From contig NZ_PYAS01000006.1 of NCBI RefSeq assembly GCF_003014695.1, forward strand, positions 1 to 64,000: 64,000 nucleotides of DNA. The letters are read 5' to 3'. Source of the DNA: Dyadobacter jiangsuensis. Its GTDB lineage: Bacteria; Bacteroidota; Bacteroidia; Cytophagales; Spirosomataceae. Below are positions 1 to 9,045 of the stretch, piece after piece; positions within the stretch are counted from its first letter, which is position 1; each line of letters opens with the position of its first letter. A model generated the notes under the pieces. It did not search any database. It was not told the DNA's origin and saw nothing but the letters and a program-made list of their open reading frames with translations. A program made the position numbers and the translations under genes.

Positions 1-95
1 TGGTCAATTTGCTCCGAAACAAGGCGGTCAATTTCAGCCGGAACAGGTGGTCAGTTTAAACCGTATTGAGGTGGTCAATTTCACCGAATTTTCCA
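1..95. mobile_element. Terminal repeats of an IS21-family-like element (rest lies left of the window)
   Basis: Four near-identical 10-mers of the form TGGTCAATTT occur at 1-10, 25-34, 48-57 and 72-81, spaced 24, 23 and 24 bp. Multiple ~20-bp-spaced terminal repeats are typical of IS21-family ends, where they bind the transposase. The element probably ends with CA near position 95, because the downstream reading frame is coding-like from there. No transposase is visible in the window, so family assignment rests on the repeat pattern alone. Confidence 0.6.
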
Positions 96-297
96 GTCGG
101 TGAGGCGTAAGATGTGGGATCGCGGCATACCACCACCGGCACAAGAAAAAATACTAACTCACAGATATGGTTTGCCGAACTATCCGGAGCAAAACCTGCT
201 GAAAGACTTGATGGATCCCGTAACGCAACACGACACGACTAATCCAGAGCTTAAAAGAAAACACAAACGCAAAAAATCGAGAGGATTACATTTATGA
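96..297 (+). pseudogene. C-terminal tail of a relaxase/mobilisation protein, cut by the IS end
   Basis: The frame is open from the IS terminus and ends at 297. It can be read from a GTG at 100 as 65 residues ending in a strongly basic tail (KRKHKRKKSRGLHL). Bacteroidota MobB-type relaxases commonly end in a similar basic run. The stop overlaps the ATG of the next gene (294), as expected for translationally coupled mobilisation genes. I infer that the IS21-like element inserted into the relaxase gene and left only its tail. No catalytic motif is present in the fragment, so the family call is tentative. Confidence 0.4.
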
Positions 298-830
298 AAG
301 ATATCGAAGATAAACTGGATGGCTTCGAGCAGGTATTGGCTATCCTGGTAAAAAAGATTTCAGTGCTGGAAAGCCTGTCGATTGATCCCAAAGTGCAGGT
401 CGATGATTTAGCACGCCAAATGCTGGCTGATATTCAGGCCAGCCTGGCAAAAATGCCGTCAGGCAAAATGATGCTTTCCGAGCTAGTGGGTGTTAGAAAG
501 CGCCTTGAAACATTATCATATGCTCTGGAAAATCCTAAGCCAGTCACGTTCGATTGGAAGGCTAAAAGTTACCTTGTCTCATTGGCAGTACTGCTTTGTG
601 TTACCGCTGCTTCGCTTGCGACAGTTAGATGTTCGAATGAGGAAATTGAACAGGGGCGTCGCACAGCGGCAAGGTACGAAGTGGCTCAGCAATTATCTCC
701 TCGTTTAACGGGCATGATTGATCAAGCTTTCGACCAAACAACGGAACCCTCAGTAGATTCGCTTCGGCATGTGTGGGCGTCTTTGGATTTAAATTCACGA
801 AAGCTTGATAATAACCGCCGGAATAGATAA
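294..830 (+). CDS. Membrane-anchored hypothetical protein of a mobilisation region
   Basis: A 178-residue protein whose ATG overlaps the stop of the relaxase-like fragment by 4 bp. Residues 1-60 look helical and mildly coiled (many L, D, E, K). One hydrophobic segment at about residues 92-110 is likely to span the membrane. The C-terminal ~65 residues are polar and end in an N/R-rich tail. No enzymatic motif is seen. Position directly behind a relaxase suggests a role in plasmid or ICE transfer, but this is inferred from context only. If the relaxase is truncated, this gene is probably an orphan remnant that has lost its promoter. Confidence 0.5.
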   Translation: MKDIEDKLDGFEQVLAILVKKISVLESLSIDPKVQVDDLARQMLADIQASLAKMPSGKMMLSELVGVRKRLETLSYALENPKPVTFDWKAKSYLVSLAVLLCVTAASLATVRCSNEEIEQGRRTAARYEVAQQLSPRLTGMIDQAFDQTTEPSVDSLRHVWASLDLNSRKLDNNRRNR

Positions 831-1021
831 TAAACTAAGTAGCGGTTGATGTCGATGCTAGCGCCATTTTTCGAGTCAAAACCAGGGCACTTTCTTGTTA
901 CGCTCTTACACCGGAGCCTGCCAAAAATCGGCTTGGTGACGTTGTATCCAGTTGTTAATGAAATCAACGATCTTGGACTGGACCGAGATTTGTAAACCAT
1001 CCGTTTTAATCCTCATATCAA

Positions 1022-1456
1022 ATGGACAAAAAAGGCATTATTATAGTGATTGAGGATGATTTAGACGATCAATTCGTGCTCGAAGAGGCTTTCGTAGAGC
1101 TTGATTTCCCCAACAAAAGGATTTATTTCCCCGACGGATTTGCAGCACTAGACTATTTGCATGCGCAACATGGCTCCATTTTCTTGATACTATCGGATGT
1201 AAATCTGCCAAAGCTCACAGGATTAGAGCTGAGAGTTGAATTAAAGAAGAATGCGGACATAGCACTTAAATGTGTGCCTTATCTGTATTTGACGACATCG
1301 CTTAACCATGCTCATGTGGTCGAAGCCTACTGCGATTCGGTGCAGGGTTTTTTCGTGAAACCGGCCGACTTTGAGGAGATAAAAGAGCTGTTGGAAACTA
1401 TTGTTCGCTATTGGACTGCTTCTGCACCAAGCCGACTACATGAAGAATGTTTTTAG
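1022..1456 (+). CDS. Stand-alone response-regulator receiver domain protein
   Basis: A 144-residue single CheY-like domain with no output domain. The acidic pocket is EDD at 11-13, the phospho-acceptor is Asp59 (SDVNLP), the switch Thr is Thr91/92 and the conserved Lys is Lys113 in FVKP. Such single-domain receivers in Bacteroidota (Rcp1-like) usually relay phosphate from a hybrid or phytochrome-type kinase. No kinase is adjacent. A close paralogue with the same residue numbering (Asp59, Thr91, Lys113) lies on the other strand at 9869-10285. The flanking DNA is mobile-element debris on the left. Confidence 0.85.
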   Translation: MDKKGIIIVIEDDLDDQFVLEEAFVELDFPNKRIYFPDGFAALDYLHAQHGSIFLILSDVNLPKLTGLELRVELKKNADIALKCVPYLYLTTSLNHAHVVEAYCDSVQGFFVKPADFEEIKELLETIVRYWTASAPSRLHEECF

Positions 1457-1590
1457 ATTTTAAGCTATGTAAGCTCCCGAGCTAAAAACGATCTGGGACA
1501 AAGTAGACGGACATAAAATAAGGTGTCGGATTTGGACGCTATATTCCCTTCAAGGGTTGAGAGTAACTACATTCATCATCTGACAAGTTG

Positions 1591-1845
1591 TCAAAGTTTT
1601 GTTAATAGGTAGGTTTTAACTACATCTTCAAAAGCTTCTTTTGTTTTTAGCTTTGAAGGGTCTAATGCAGAAAATTGAAACAATCTGTCTTTCAGCTCGT
1701 CGTGTAGGTAAAAGAAAATAGAGCCTTCTTTTATGTAGATTCTTATATGTCGTCCCGCGGCAGAGGGCCAGTCCATCTATTCAATGTAGTCCTCGATGTC
1801 AAAATCTTCTACCTCCGCCAAAAAGGTGTATCCGTAAAGAGACAT
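1591..1845 (-). pseudogene. Small gene of unknown function interrupted by an in-frame TAG
   Basis: Reading from ATG at 1845, preceded by GGAG, the frame gives 22 residues starting MSLYGYTFLAEVE, then TAG at 1779-1777, then continues in the same frame with ATG at 1776 for 61 residues ending in TYLLTKL and a stop at 1591. Without the TAG it would be one protein of about 84 residues. The good ribosome-binding site in front of the first ATG and the seamless frame suggest one gene with a nonsense mutation, though the second part could be re-initiated at its own ATG directly after the stop. No family is recognised. Confidence 0.4.
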
Positions 1846-2212
1846 TGTTACTCCTGCTTATTTCTCCTTCTTTGCCAGTTCTGTTTTCCGATACTTCAAA
1901 CTTTCATGAGGTCTGTATAGCCTAAACGTTTATTTTTCAGCACAGGCGCGGACACTTCGGACCCCATGGTATCCTTTATCTTCTGCAATTTTGAAAAAAA
2001 TTGAATTTATTGCAACAACAATGCCGGCGTCTAGGTCTTGTTTCCCATAATACCTTGTGCGTATGCGGAAAGTTCAGGATTCTGATTAAGATCAAAAGTC
2101 TGTACTCGCTTGCGACAATTCATTGTTGTGTTACCTCAACGATAACCCAGGTACAATCGCGATAAGGGATTAGCGATAAGGTTCGGACAACTGGGATAAA
2201 CGGCGTTGCTGT
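1846..2212. other. Gene-poor spacer with decayed coding traces
   Basis: No convincing gene is seen. On the minus strand there are short open stretches, for example one ending near 1860 just upstream of the broken small gene and another ending in LGYTDLMKV near 1910. These are too short to assign and may be debris from insertion or recombination. Confidence 0.4.
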
Positions 2213-3052
2213 CTAGTGATTTGTTAGTTCAAATTGATAGGTCATTGTAGATGAGCAGGGCTCGGTTAGTCCTTCCACAAGTGCGACTTGCTCGGGACCG
2301 GGTCCGATCGCAAGTGGGATATGGCCTTCACTGGTGAACAGGCCTGAGGTCGTGTCCAAACCAATCCAGCTTGCCCCTGGTATGAACACTTCTGCCCAGG
2401 CATGCAATTCAATAGAGTCGCCCGATGTGGTACCTAATTGTATCAGATAACCTGATACAAACCTGCTTGCCAGTCCTAATCGTCGCAGCACCTGAACCAT
2501 GAGCCATGCCGAATCGCGGCAAGAACCAGTCCGGGTTCTCAGGGTCATCTCGCATGACTGCACGCCTGGCTCTAATCTCTGCACGTAAAGGAGATAATTA
2601 CAAACGTGCTGATTGAGCTGTACCAAGAAAGAGAGAGTTTCACCATGAAACTTTTCAGCGCAGCCAACGAATGCGGTGAGGGCAGAGCTCCTGTCTAAGA
2701 TCTGCAAATATGGCAGCAAAGCATTTTTAACGATCGAAGGATACAAAAATGGGAAGTACTGCGATTCATCGTCGACTAGCACATCGAAAGGGTTGAAACT
2801 GGTCAGCTCGATTTCCAGAGTAACCTCCACCGACATAAAATCTGTTTTCTCATCGAAATCGGCCCGTGCCATTTTATTGCCGTAAACATCGTGTTGCCAG
2901 TATAGGCGATTAGCGGGCCGCAGAACAAACCTGTATCCTTCGATGATCGCCTGGGTATCGCGCTGTGGAGCAAGGCGGAATCTGTGTGGGGACAGAAGTA
3001 CTTTGTGATCGTATCTGTAGTCTATTCTGTGCTTGACTGAAACGCGCGTCAT
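2213..3052 (-). CDS. Transglutaminase-like cysteine peptidase family protein
   Basis: A 279-residue cytosolic protein. Residues 1-85 match the bacterial transglutaminase-like N-terminal beta domain (start pattern VKHRIDYRYD). Residues ~140-245 form the transglutaminase core, with catalytic triad Cys178 (TGSCRDSAW), His217 (ELHAWAEVF) and Asp233 (GLDTTSG) all present. Length is that of the short stand-alone version; it lacks the long DUF2126 extension seen in some relatives. Family members act as amidases or peptidases or crosslinkers, and the substrate is unknown. The ATG abuts the TAG of the Lys-rich small gene upstream, so both are probably co-transcribed. Confidence 0.85.
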   Translation of the reverse strand: MTRVSVKHRIDYRYDHKVLLSPHRFRLAPQRDTQAIIEGYRFVLRPANRLYWQHDVYGNKMARADFDEKTDFMSVEVTLEIELTSFNPFDVLVDDESQYFPFLYPSIVKNALLPYLQILDRSSALTAFVGCAEKFHGETLSFLVQLNQHVCNYLLYVQRLEPGVQSCEMTLRTRTGSCRDSAWLMVQVLRRLGLASRFVSGYLIQLGTTSGDSIELHAWAEVFIPGASWIGLDTTSGLFTSEGHIPLAIGPGPEQVALVEGLTEPCSSTMTYQFELTNH

Positions 3053-3166
3053 CTAGTCGATCTTCGATTTATTATCCCGCTTCTCCTTCTTGTCCGCGCG
3101 CTTTTCTTTCAGATTTTTAGCGGGCTTTTTCTTGTCGCTTTTCTGCTGGGTATTTTCTTTTGACAT
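3053..3166 (-). CDS. 37-residue lysine-rich protein upstream of the transglutaminase gene
   Basis: ATG at 3166, TAG at 3055-3053. The protein is MSKENTQQKSDKKKP followed by more K/R-rich sequence including LKEKRADKKEKR, ending KSKID. About 40 percent of residues are Lys or Arg. Its stop codon is immediately followed by the transglutaminase ATG (3052), which argues for a real coupled gene. Very similar short basic proteins are common in Bacteroidota as unannotated ORFs. Possible roles are nucleic-acid binding or being a Lys-donor substrate for the neighbouring transglutaminase; both are inference. Confidence 0.6.
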   Translation of the reverse strand: MSKENTQQKSDKKKPAKNLKEKRADKKEKRDNKSKID

Positions 3167-3323
3167 GGTTTTTAGTTTTGTTGTAAGGTAGGTCCTTTTG
3201 ATTGATATTCAACATGTTTTATGGATTCCTGGGGATTCTGTAAAGTATTTGGTGGCAGCTGAAATATTCCTGGGTAATGCAGTTTAATTAGGTTATCTTA
3301 CAACAAATCAACAAACGGCCGAA

Positions 3324-5567
3324 ATGAAAATTGCTTTTATAGGAACCTATCCTCCGAGGGAGTGCGGAATTGGCACTTTCACTCAAAATTTATTTCATTC
3401 AACCGTCGGAGAGGAAGCCCTGGTCAGTGGCTTGCAAGGTTTTGTGATCGCGATAGACGACAATGGCCTGCATTACGATTATCCCAAAGAGGTGAAGCTT
3501 AGTATCCGGCAGGAAGAGCAGACGGATTACCTGGAAGCAGCCAATGTCATTAACCTGAGCGGGGCCGATGTATGCATCCTCGAACACGAATTCGGGATAT
3601 TTGGCGGGCAGAACGGCATCTACATCCTGCCGTTATTATACCGGCTCAAAATTCCGCTGATCGTGACGCTGCATACCGTCCTGAAAACACCTTCCTACAA
3701 TCAGAAGGCTGTGATGACCGAGATATGTAAAATTGCGCAGTCGGTAGTGGTCATGAGCCAGACCGCGGTCGATATGCTGTCGGATGTCTACAAAGTACCC
3801 ATCGACAAAATCGCCCTTATTGCACATGGTGTGCCGGACATACACTTTGGCCAGCTTCTGGCTAAGAAAGAATTCAGACTTTCCTCCAAGCAGGTGCTGT
3901 TGACATTCGGATTTATCGGGCGTAATAAAGGAATTGAGACAGTCCTGAGGGCCTTGCCCGAGGTAGTGAAGAAGTATCCGCAACTTGTCTACATTGTGCT
4001 GGGAAAAACACATCCCAACGTAGTCAGGCACGCCGGGGAAGAATACCGTGTATTCCTTGCAGGCCTGGTCAAACAGCTGGGTATTGAAAAGCATGTCGTA
4101 TTCCTGAACGAGTTCATAAGTCAGTCCGAGCTTTTCAAATACCTCTCCGCCTCCGATATCTATATCACCCCTTATACCAGCGAGGCTCAGATCACCAGCG
4201 GGACGCTTTCCTATGCGATCGGCGCCGGCAATGCAGTGATCTCTACGCCGTATTGGCATGCGGCAGAACTGCTCGCCGATGGCAGGGGCCGCCTTTTCAA
4301 CTTCCACGACTCACCGGCACTCACCGAGATATTGCTTGAACTACTGGATCATCCCGACCAGATGCGGCAGCTCCGCAAAAATGCATTCGATTATGGTCGC
4401 GAAATAACCTGGCCGAAAATCGGGGAAAAATACCTGGAATTGGCGGAATCAATAGCGAAAATCGGACTGGATCTTGAATCGGGCAGTCCGATGATTTTGG
4501 ACCCGCTTGCGCTCCCGCCGTTCCTGCTCGATCATGTTCAGCGCCTCACCGACGACACCGGCATTATCCAGCACGCCAAATACGGGATCCCGAACCTGAA
4601 AGAAGGCTATTGCCTGGATGATAATGCAAGGGCCTTGCTGATGGTGTTGATGACCTACAAAAGAAACAAGCATCCACTTGCCTTGAAACTGTCGCCCACC
4701 TATTTAAGCTACATCAATTACATGCAGACCCAGGACGGCATGTTCAGAAACTTCCTGAGCTTCAATCGTAACTTCCTGGATGAAGTGGGGTCGGAGGACT
4801 CTTTTGGTCGCACGATTTGGTCGTTGGGCTATCTGCTCGGGAATGCGCCTAATGACGCCTATTACCAGACCGGTCGCGAGATTTTCTTTGACGCTGTGCC
4901 GAATTTTACCAAACTCAAATCTATCCGAAGTATTGCCAACACCGTCGTCGGGATATGCCACTATTTGAAAAGCAATCCGACCGACGAGGGGATGATCAGA
5001 ATACTGGGAGCCCTGACCGGCAGGCTTCTCGCCGAATATGATATCCACCACAGCAGTGATTGGCAATGGTTTGAATCGCTGCTGGCGTATGACAATGCAT
5101 TTTTACCCTTGGCGCTCCTGCATGCTGCGGAGTTTTTGCATGATCCCCGCGTCTTCGAAGTAGCAATAGAAAGCATGGACTTCCTTTCGGATGTAACGCT
5201 CCGTAACGGCTATTTGTCGGTCGTTGGCAACGAGAACTGGTACGGCAGAGACCGAGAGCAATCGATGTTTGCTCAGCAACCACTGGATGCCCTTGCCATG
5301 GTATTGATGTTCCATCAGGCATTCCGGCTTACCAAAGATCAATCCTATATCCAGAAATTATCCACCTGTTTCATGTGGTTTTTAGGAGAAAACGACCTCC
5401 GGGTAAGCCTTTACGATTTTGAAACAAAAGGCTGCTGCGACGGTTTGGAAAGCACAGGCGTCAACCGAAACCAGGGAGCCGAGAGCACATTGGCCTACCT
5501 GATCTCCCATTTAAGCGTGCTCGAAGCATTTGAGGAAGTCACCAAAATGGAAGCCGAACTGGTATGA
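3324..5567 (+). CDS. GT4 glycosyltransferase fused to an (alpha/alpha)6-barrel-like domain
   Basis: A 747-residue two-domain protein. The N-terminal half (1-~385) is a GT-B glycosyltransferase of family GT4: PRECGIGTFT at the start, HGVPD and FGFIGRNKGIE at the inter-domain region, and the donor-binding region near SGTLSYAIGAG. The C-terminal half (~395-740) is an all-helical toroid-like domain with conserved-looking blocks YCLDDNARAL (about residue 430) and GVNRNQGAES (about 712), resembling six-hairpin glycosidases. Fusions of this kind are found beside GH130 genes in Bacteroidota. Its stop overlaps the next GT4 start (ATGA). Probable sugar is mannose, by association with GH130; this is inferred. 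Confidence 0.85.
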   Translation: MKIAFIGTYPPRECGIGTFTQNLFHSTVGEEALVSGLQGFVIAIDDNGLHYDYPKEVKLSIRQEEQTDYLEAANVINLSGADVCILEHEFGIFGGQNGIYILPLLYRLKIPLIVTLHTVLKTPSYNQKAVMTEICKIAQSVVVMSQTAVDMLSDVYKVPIDKIALIAHGVPDIHFGQLLAKKEFRLSSKQVLLTFGFIGRNKGIETVLRALPEVVKKYPQLVYIVLGKTHPNVVRHAGEEYRVFLAGLVKQLGIEKHVVFLNEFISQSELFKYLSASDIYITPYTSEAQITSGTLSYAIGAGNAVISTPYWHAAELLADGRGRLFNFHDSPALTEILLELLDHPDQMRQLRKNAFDYGREITWPKIGEKYLELAESIAKIGLDLESGSPMILDPLALPPFLLDHVQRLTDDTGIIQHAKYGIPNLKEGYCLDDNARALLMVLMTYKRNKHPLALKLSPTYLSYINYMQTQDGMFRNFLSFNRNFLDEVGSEDSFGRTIWSLGYLLGNAPNDAYYQTGREIFFDAVPNFTKLKSIRSIANTVVGICHYLKSNPTDEGMIRILGALTGRLLAEYDIHHSSDWQWFESLLAYDNAFLPLALLHAAEFLHDPRVFEVAIESMDFLSDVTLRNGYLSVVGNENWYGRDREQSMFAQQPLDALAMVLMFHQAFRLTKDQSYIQKLSTCFMWFLGENDLRVSLYDFETKGCCDGLESTGVNRNQGAESTLAYLISHLSVLEAFEEVTKMEAELV

Positions 5568-6574
5568 GAGTGGCTATACTATCATCGATCGCATGGCGTA
5601 CGCCGCCCCGCCAATATGGGCCATGGGAGCAGGTGGCCTCGTATCTGACGGAGGGGCTCGTCGAGAAGGGGGTAGATGTAACGCTTTTTGCCACAACCGA
5701 TTCGATGACTACGGCAAAACTGGAAGGAACCTCGCACGCTCCCTATGCGGAAGACAGGGAGGTAGACCCGAAGGTAGCTGAATGTTTGCATATCAGCCAT
5801 CTAATGGAAAACGCCTCGCGGTTTGACCTGATCCACAATCATTTCGATTTTCTGCCACTAACCTACTCAAAGCTTATCCCCACCCCAATGCTGACGACGA
5901 TCCATGGGTTTTCATCCCCGAAAATCCTGGATGTCTACCGGAAGTATAACGGATCATGTTTTTACGCATCCATTAGCAATGCCGATCGTAGCGACGAACT
6001 GGACTACATTGCAACAGTTTATAACGGTGTCGACGGCAAGGATTTTCCTTTCGAGAGAAACCCGCAAGACTATCTCCTGTTTTTCGGACGTATCCATCCA
6101 GAGAAGGGAACGCTGGAAGCGATTCAGATAGCCCGAGAGTCAGGGAAAGTCCTGCTAATAGCGGGGCTGATTCAGGACGATGCCTATTTCGAGCAAAAGA
6201 TCGAGCCCTGCGTCGATGAAAGATCAGTCTTTTATATTGGGAACGTCGGGCCATCCGAGCGGAAAACGTTACTCGGAAAGGCGCTCGCTCTGCTTCACCC
6301 GATTCAGTTCGACGAACCTTTCGGTTTAAGCGTCGCTGAATCGATGTTTTGCGGTACACCGGTGATCGCCTTTAACCGTGGCTCGATGTGCGAGCTGATT
6401 GTCGACGGGAAAACCGGGTTCCTGGTCCATACAATCGGTGAGGCCGTTCAGGCTGTAAAAAGGGTTGCACAGCTTGACAGGCAGGAATGCCGCCAATGGG
6501 CGAAGGCGATGTTTTCGAAAGAAAAGATGGTGGACAATTACATGAGCGTCTACGAAGAAATTCTCCGGCGTTAG
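5564..6574 (+). CDS. GT4 family glycosyltransferase
   Basis: A 336-residue GT-B enzyme. It starts MRVAILSSIAWRTPP and carries the GT4 donor-site region FDEPFGLSVAESM (the E-x7-E motif region) around residues 248-260 and FGRIHPEKG around 167. It lacks membrane segments. The ATG overlaps the stop of the GT4-fusion gene by 4 bp, so the two are translationally coupled and probably act on the same product. Its stop overlaps the stop of the convergent GH130-like gene (TTAG at 6571-6574), leaving no room for a terminator between them. Confidence 0.88.
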   Translation: MRVAILSSIAWRTPPRQYGPWEQVASYLTEGLVEKGVDVTLFATTDSMTTAKLEGTSHAPYAEDREVDPKVAECLHISHLMENASRFDLIHNHFDFLPLTYSKLIPTPMLTTIHGFSSPKILDVYRKYNGSCFYASISNADRSDELDYIATVYNGVDGKDFPFERNPQDYLLFFGRIHPEKGTLEAIQIARESGKVLLIAGLIQDDAYFEQKIEPCVDERSVFYIGNVGPSERKTLLGKALALLHPIQFDEPFGLSVAESMFCGTPVIAFNRGSMCELIVDGKTGFLVHTIGEAVQAVKRVAQLDRQECRQWAKAMFSKEKMVDNYMSVYEEILRR

Positions 6575-8049
6575 TTCTTGTCGACGATAAGGTCTTCTAA
6601 TAATTCTTCTAAATTGACCACTGCATAAGTAGAGGCATAGTCGGAAGTCGCATAGGGGATAATCAGACTCTGATTGTGCACGAATGCGCCGCAGGAATAC
6701 ACGACATTCGGCACATAACCGTCGCGCTCGCTTGCGTTGGGGATTAGTAGGGGGTTAATCAGACGCCCAATCTCATTTTCAGGACTTTCCAATTCAAACA
6801 GCGATGCACCTAGCACGTACTCCCGCATCGGGCCTACTCCGTGCGTTAGTACCAGCCATCCCGCCCGGGTTTCAATGGGTGAGCCACAATTTCCCATTTG
6901 AACGAATTCCCAGGGAAATTTGGGTGTCTGGATCAACGTGGCCTTGCGCCAAACGCTGATATTATCCGAATAGGCAATGTAATTATTAACGCCGTCGATA
7001 CGGCAAAGCATGGCGTATTTACCCTTGATCTTGCGAGGAAAAAGTGCCATTCCCTTGTTTTGCGCAATCTCTCCGTGCAGCGGCAGTACTTTGAAATGAT
7101 AGAAGTCGCGGGTAGTCAAGAGCTTGGGTAGGATATTGACGCCATCGTACGCCGTGTAGGTAGCAAAGTAGGTCCGCTCTTGCTTGTCATCGGTGAAACA
7201 GACAAACCTCGCGTCTTCGATACCTCTTTTTTCCGTATCCGCAATGGGAAAGATCACACGTTCTGAGATGTCGGTATCAAGGGAAAAATCCATTTCATAG
7301 TGCGAAGAGGCCAGCCACATTACCTCGCGGAGAAACACCGCGCCCGCGATGTCCATCTCCGACAACCCGCTGGTTTCTTCCACGTACCGTTTGAGTTCTT
7401 CGTACGTAAAAGTCTCGGTCAACTTTCTTTCCAAAGCCGGATACGCAAGATTATCCAAATCCTGCATTTCGCCCAATTTTGATAGAAACGACTTTTTCTT
7501 ATAGATGTGGTTGCGCACATGCTCGGGAGAATCGAGTAACCGGCCAGGCGTATCGATGACAATATCATCGTTTTGGTCAATGAGCGCAGAACGGAATACA
7601 ATAGACGATATATGTCCTTCCCCTGTAGCCCGAAAGCTGAGGATCACCCGCGTTTCACCTAGTTCGACGCCGGATTGATCGGGATCGGCCACAATGGACG
7701 GGTTGAAAAAGGCCGCAGCTTCGATGGAGTATTCCATCGTGAAATAGGCACCGATCAGCAGACGTTGGTTCGTTTCCAGATCCTGCGGGTCTATTTGCAT
7801 TGCTTTGAGCAGAACTTCCAGCTTTCGAAAATGTCGTTCGAATACCTTGAGGATATTCCGATGCCGTTTCGCGTATTTTCTCAGAACGCTGTTCAGTTGC
7901 CGTACCTGGGTGCCTGCATCAAGAGCCAGGATAGTCGAAATCAGTTCTTTACTCCTATCCTCGCCATTGTATAGAAATCGCGCAATGACCCGGCTTGAAT
8001 CAGGTTGAAAAACGGTGTTTTTTCGAATGAGATGTACGGCCATGATCAA
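6571..8049 (-). CDS. GH130 family glycoside phosphorylase/hydrolase
   Basis: A 492-residue protein with a ~100-residue helical N-terminal extension and a five-bladed-propeller GH130 core. The GIEDARF segment places the expected catalytic Asp at 279. NKGMALFPRK (331-340), GNCGSPIETRAGW (387-399) and PYATSD (465-470) are further GH130 hallmarks. Known GH130 enzymes phosphorolyse or hydrolyse beta-mannosides, mostly beta-1,2 or beta-1,4. No signal peptide, so intracellular. An alternative start two codons down (8043) is equally good. It lies 3 bp after the LpxL-like gene and is probably co-transcribed with it. Confidence 0.87.
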   Translation of the reverse strand: MIMAVHLIRKNTVFQPDSSRVIARFLYNGEDRSKELISTILALDAGTQVRQLNSVLRKYAKRHRNILKVFERHFRKLEVLLKAMQIDPQDLETNQRLLIGAYFTMEYSIEAAAFFNPSIVADPDQSGVELGETRVILSFRATGEGHISSIVFRSALIDQNDDIVIDTPGRLLDSPEHVRNHIYKKKSFLSKLGEMQDLDNLAYPALERKLTETFTYEELKRYVEETSGLSEMDIAGAVFLREVMWLASSHYEMDFSLDTDISERVIFPIADTEKRGIEDARFVCFTDDKQERTYFATYTAYDGVNILPKLLTTRDFYHFKVLPLHGEIAQNKGMALFPRKIKGKYAMLCRIDGVNNYIAYSDNISVWRKATLIQTPKFPWEFVQMGNCGSPIETRAGWLVLTHGVGPMREYVLGASLFELESPENEIGRLINPLLIPNASERDGYVPNVVYSCGAFVHNQSLIIPYATSDYASTYAVVNLEELLEDLIVDKN

Positions 8050-8052
8050 TAT

Positions 8053-8979
8053 TTAAGATGAATGGATAGCACCCGCCGCCGGAATTTTCCACCGGTTGTG
8101 TGACCATAACCAGTAAGATGGGGCACGGCTGATGCTATTCTCCAGAAAATGATAGTAAGACTTTGTAATGCTCAGGGGCGTTGACCGATCAGGGTGCTCC
8201 ATCAGCCGAAATGTGAACTCGTAGCTGAAACGAGACCTTTTTTGCGATTCAACGTACACGACTGCCGCCTGCGATGAAGCCGCCATCCGTTCTCCTCCCG
8301 TTTGAACGGCAGTCTCCTGGTCCAGGAATGAAATATGAAATTTGTCGCTGCCAGGCGCAGGCCGCTGATCTGCAATGACCACCAGTAAGTTAGGGATAGC
8401 AGTTTGGCGCAATAGCGACAACGCTTGCCGGTAAAATCCCTTCTTGGGAATAAGTTTGACCCCCAGGAAAGAACGCAACCTGATCATCATCCTGTCGAGC
8501 AGACCATTTTTGATTGGCGAGTAAGCTGTGTAGACCGGATAGTCCGTTACTTGCGGAAGATTAATCAGATATTCCCAGTTCCCGTAGTGCGAAGCGAAGA
8601 CTATTACTGGCCGCTGGTCTGCGTGGAGTAATTCCAAAACTTCCGGATTATTATACTTAGCCAGGCGCTTTCTCAGTCTTTCAGGAGCCAGGTAAAACAA
8701 AAAAGGTTCGAGCAATAGGTCGCTCATATGGCGGTAATATGCGCTTGTCAGCCCACGGATCTCCTCTGCGGACTTGGTGGGGAAAGAACTTATCAGATTT
8801 TTCCGGATCACTATTTTCCGGTATTGCAGTACAAACCGAAGCAATAAGGATAGTAAAATTGACAGGAGTGACGTCAGGCAAAGCAGCGCATTACTCAAAA
8901 GCGTTGCTGGCAGATCTGTCAATCGGACCGCGATAATCCGCCATAACGATCTCGGGTATTGCTGGGAATTGGATTTCAT
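8053..8979 (-). CDS. LpxL/LpxM-type lysophospholipid/lipid A acyltransferase
   Basis: A 308-residue inner-membrane acyltransferase. A hydrophobic N-terminal anchor covers about residues 28-52. The catalytic H-x4-E motif is HYGNWE with His131 and Glu136, followed by the expected substrate region around IADQRPAPG (~205) and a Gly/Gly-Glu-Arg stretch (TGGERMA). The family transfers secondary acyl chains onto lipid A or acylates other glycolipids. It precedes the GH130 gene by 3 bp, an arrangement suggesting the glycan of the GT4/GH130 group may be lipid-linked, though this is only inference. Confidence 0.88.
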   Translation of the reverse strand: MKSNSQQYPRSLWRIIAVRLTDLPATLLSNALLCLTSLLSILLSLLLRFVLQYRKIVIRKNLISSFPTKSAEEIRGLTSAYYRHMSDLLLEPFLFYLAPERLRKRLAKYNNPEVLELLHADQRPVIVFASHYGNWEYLINLPQVTDYPVYTAYSPIKNGLLDRMMIRLRSFLGVKLIPKKGFYRQALSLLRQTAIPNLLVVIADQRPAPGSDKFHISFLDQETAVQTGGERMAASSQAAVVYVESQKRSRFSYEFTFRLMEHPDRSTPLSITKSYYHFLENSISRAPSYWLWSHNRWKIPAAGAIHSS

Positions 8980-8993
8980 TTGTTGGTCTAAAA

Positions 8994-9020
8994 CAAAAAA
9001 TCCTCCACACCGGGAGGATT
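8994..9020 (-). terminator. Intrinsic terminator after the cold-shock gene
   Basis: Stem AATCCTCC (8999-9006) pairs with GGAGGATT (9013-9020) and is followed on the minus strand by a run of six T. It lies 25 bp past the csp stop and in front of the LpxL-like gene. Confidence 0.85.
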
Positions 9021-9045
9021 CTGTTTCTTTGTATGGTTTGGCAGG

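Noticed and set aside
849..995. 48-codon plus-strand frame (MSMLAPFFESKPG... ending DLGLDRDL) in the mobile remnant
   Set aside because: No recognised family, no ribosome-binding site of note; could be debris, so not listed as a gene.
1846..1960. Short minus-strand frame ending LGYTDLMKV upstream of the broken small gene
   Set aside because: About 23-36 codons only, no start context, no family.
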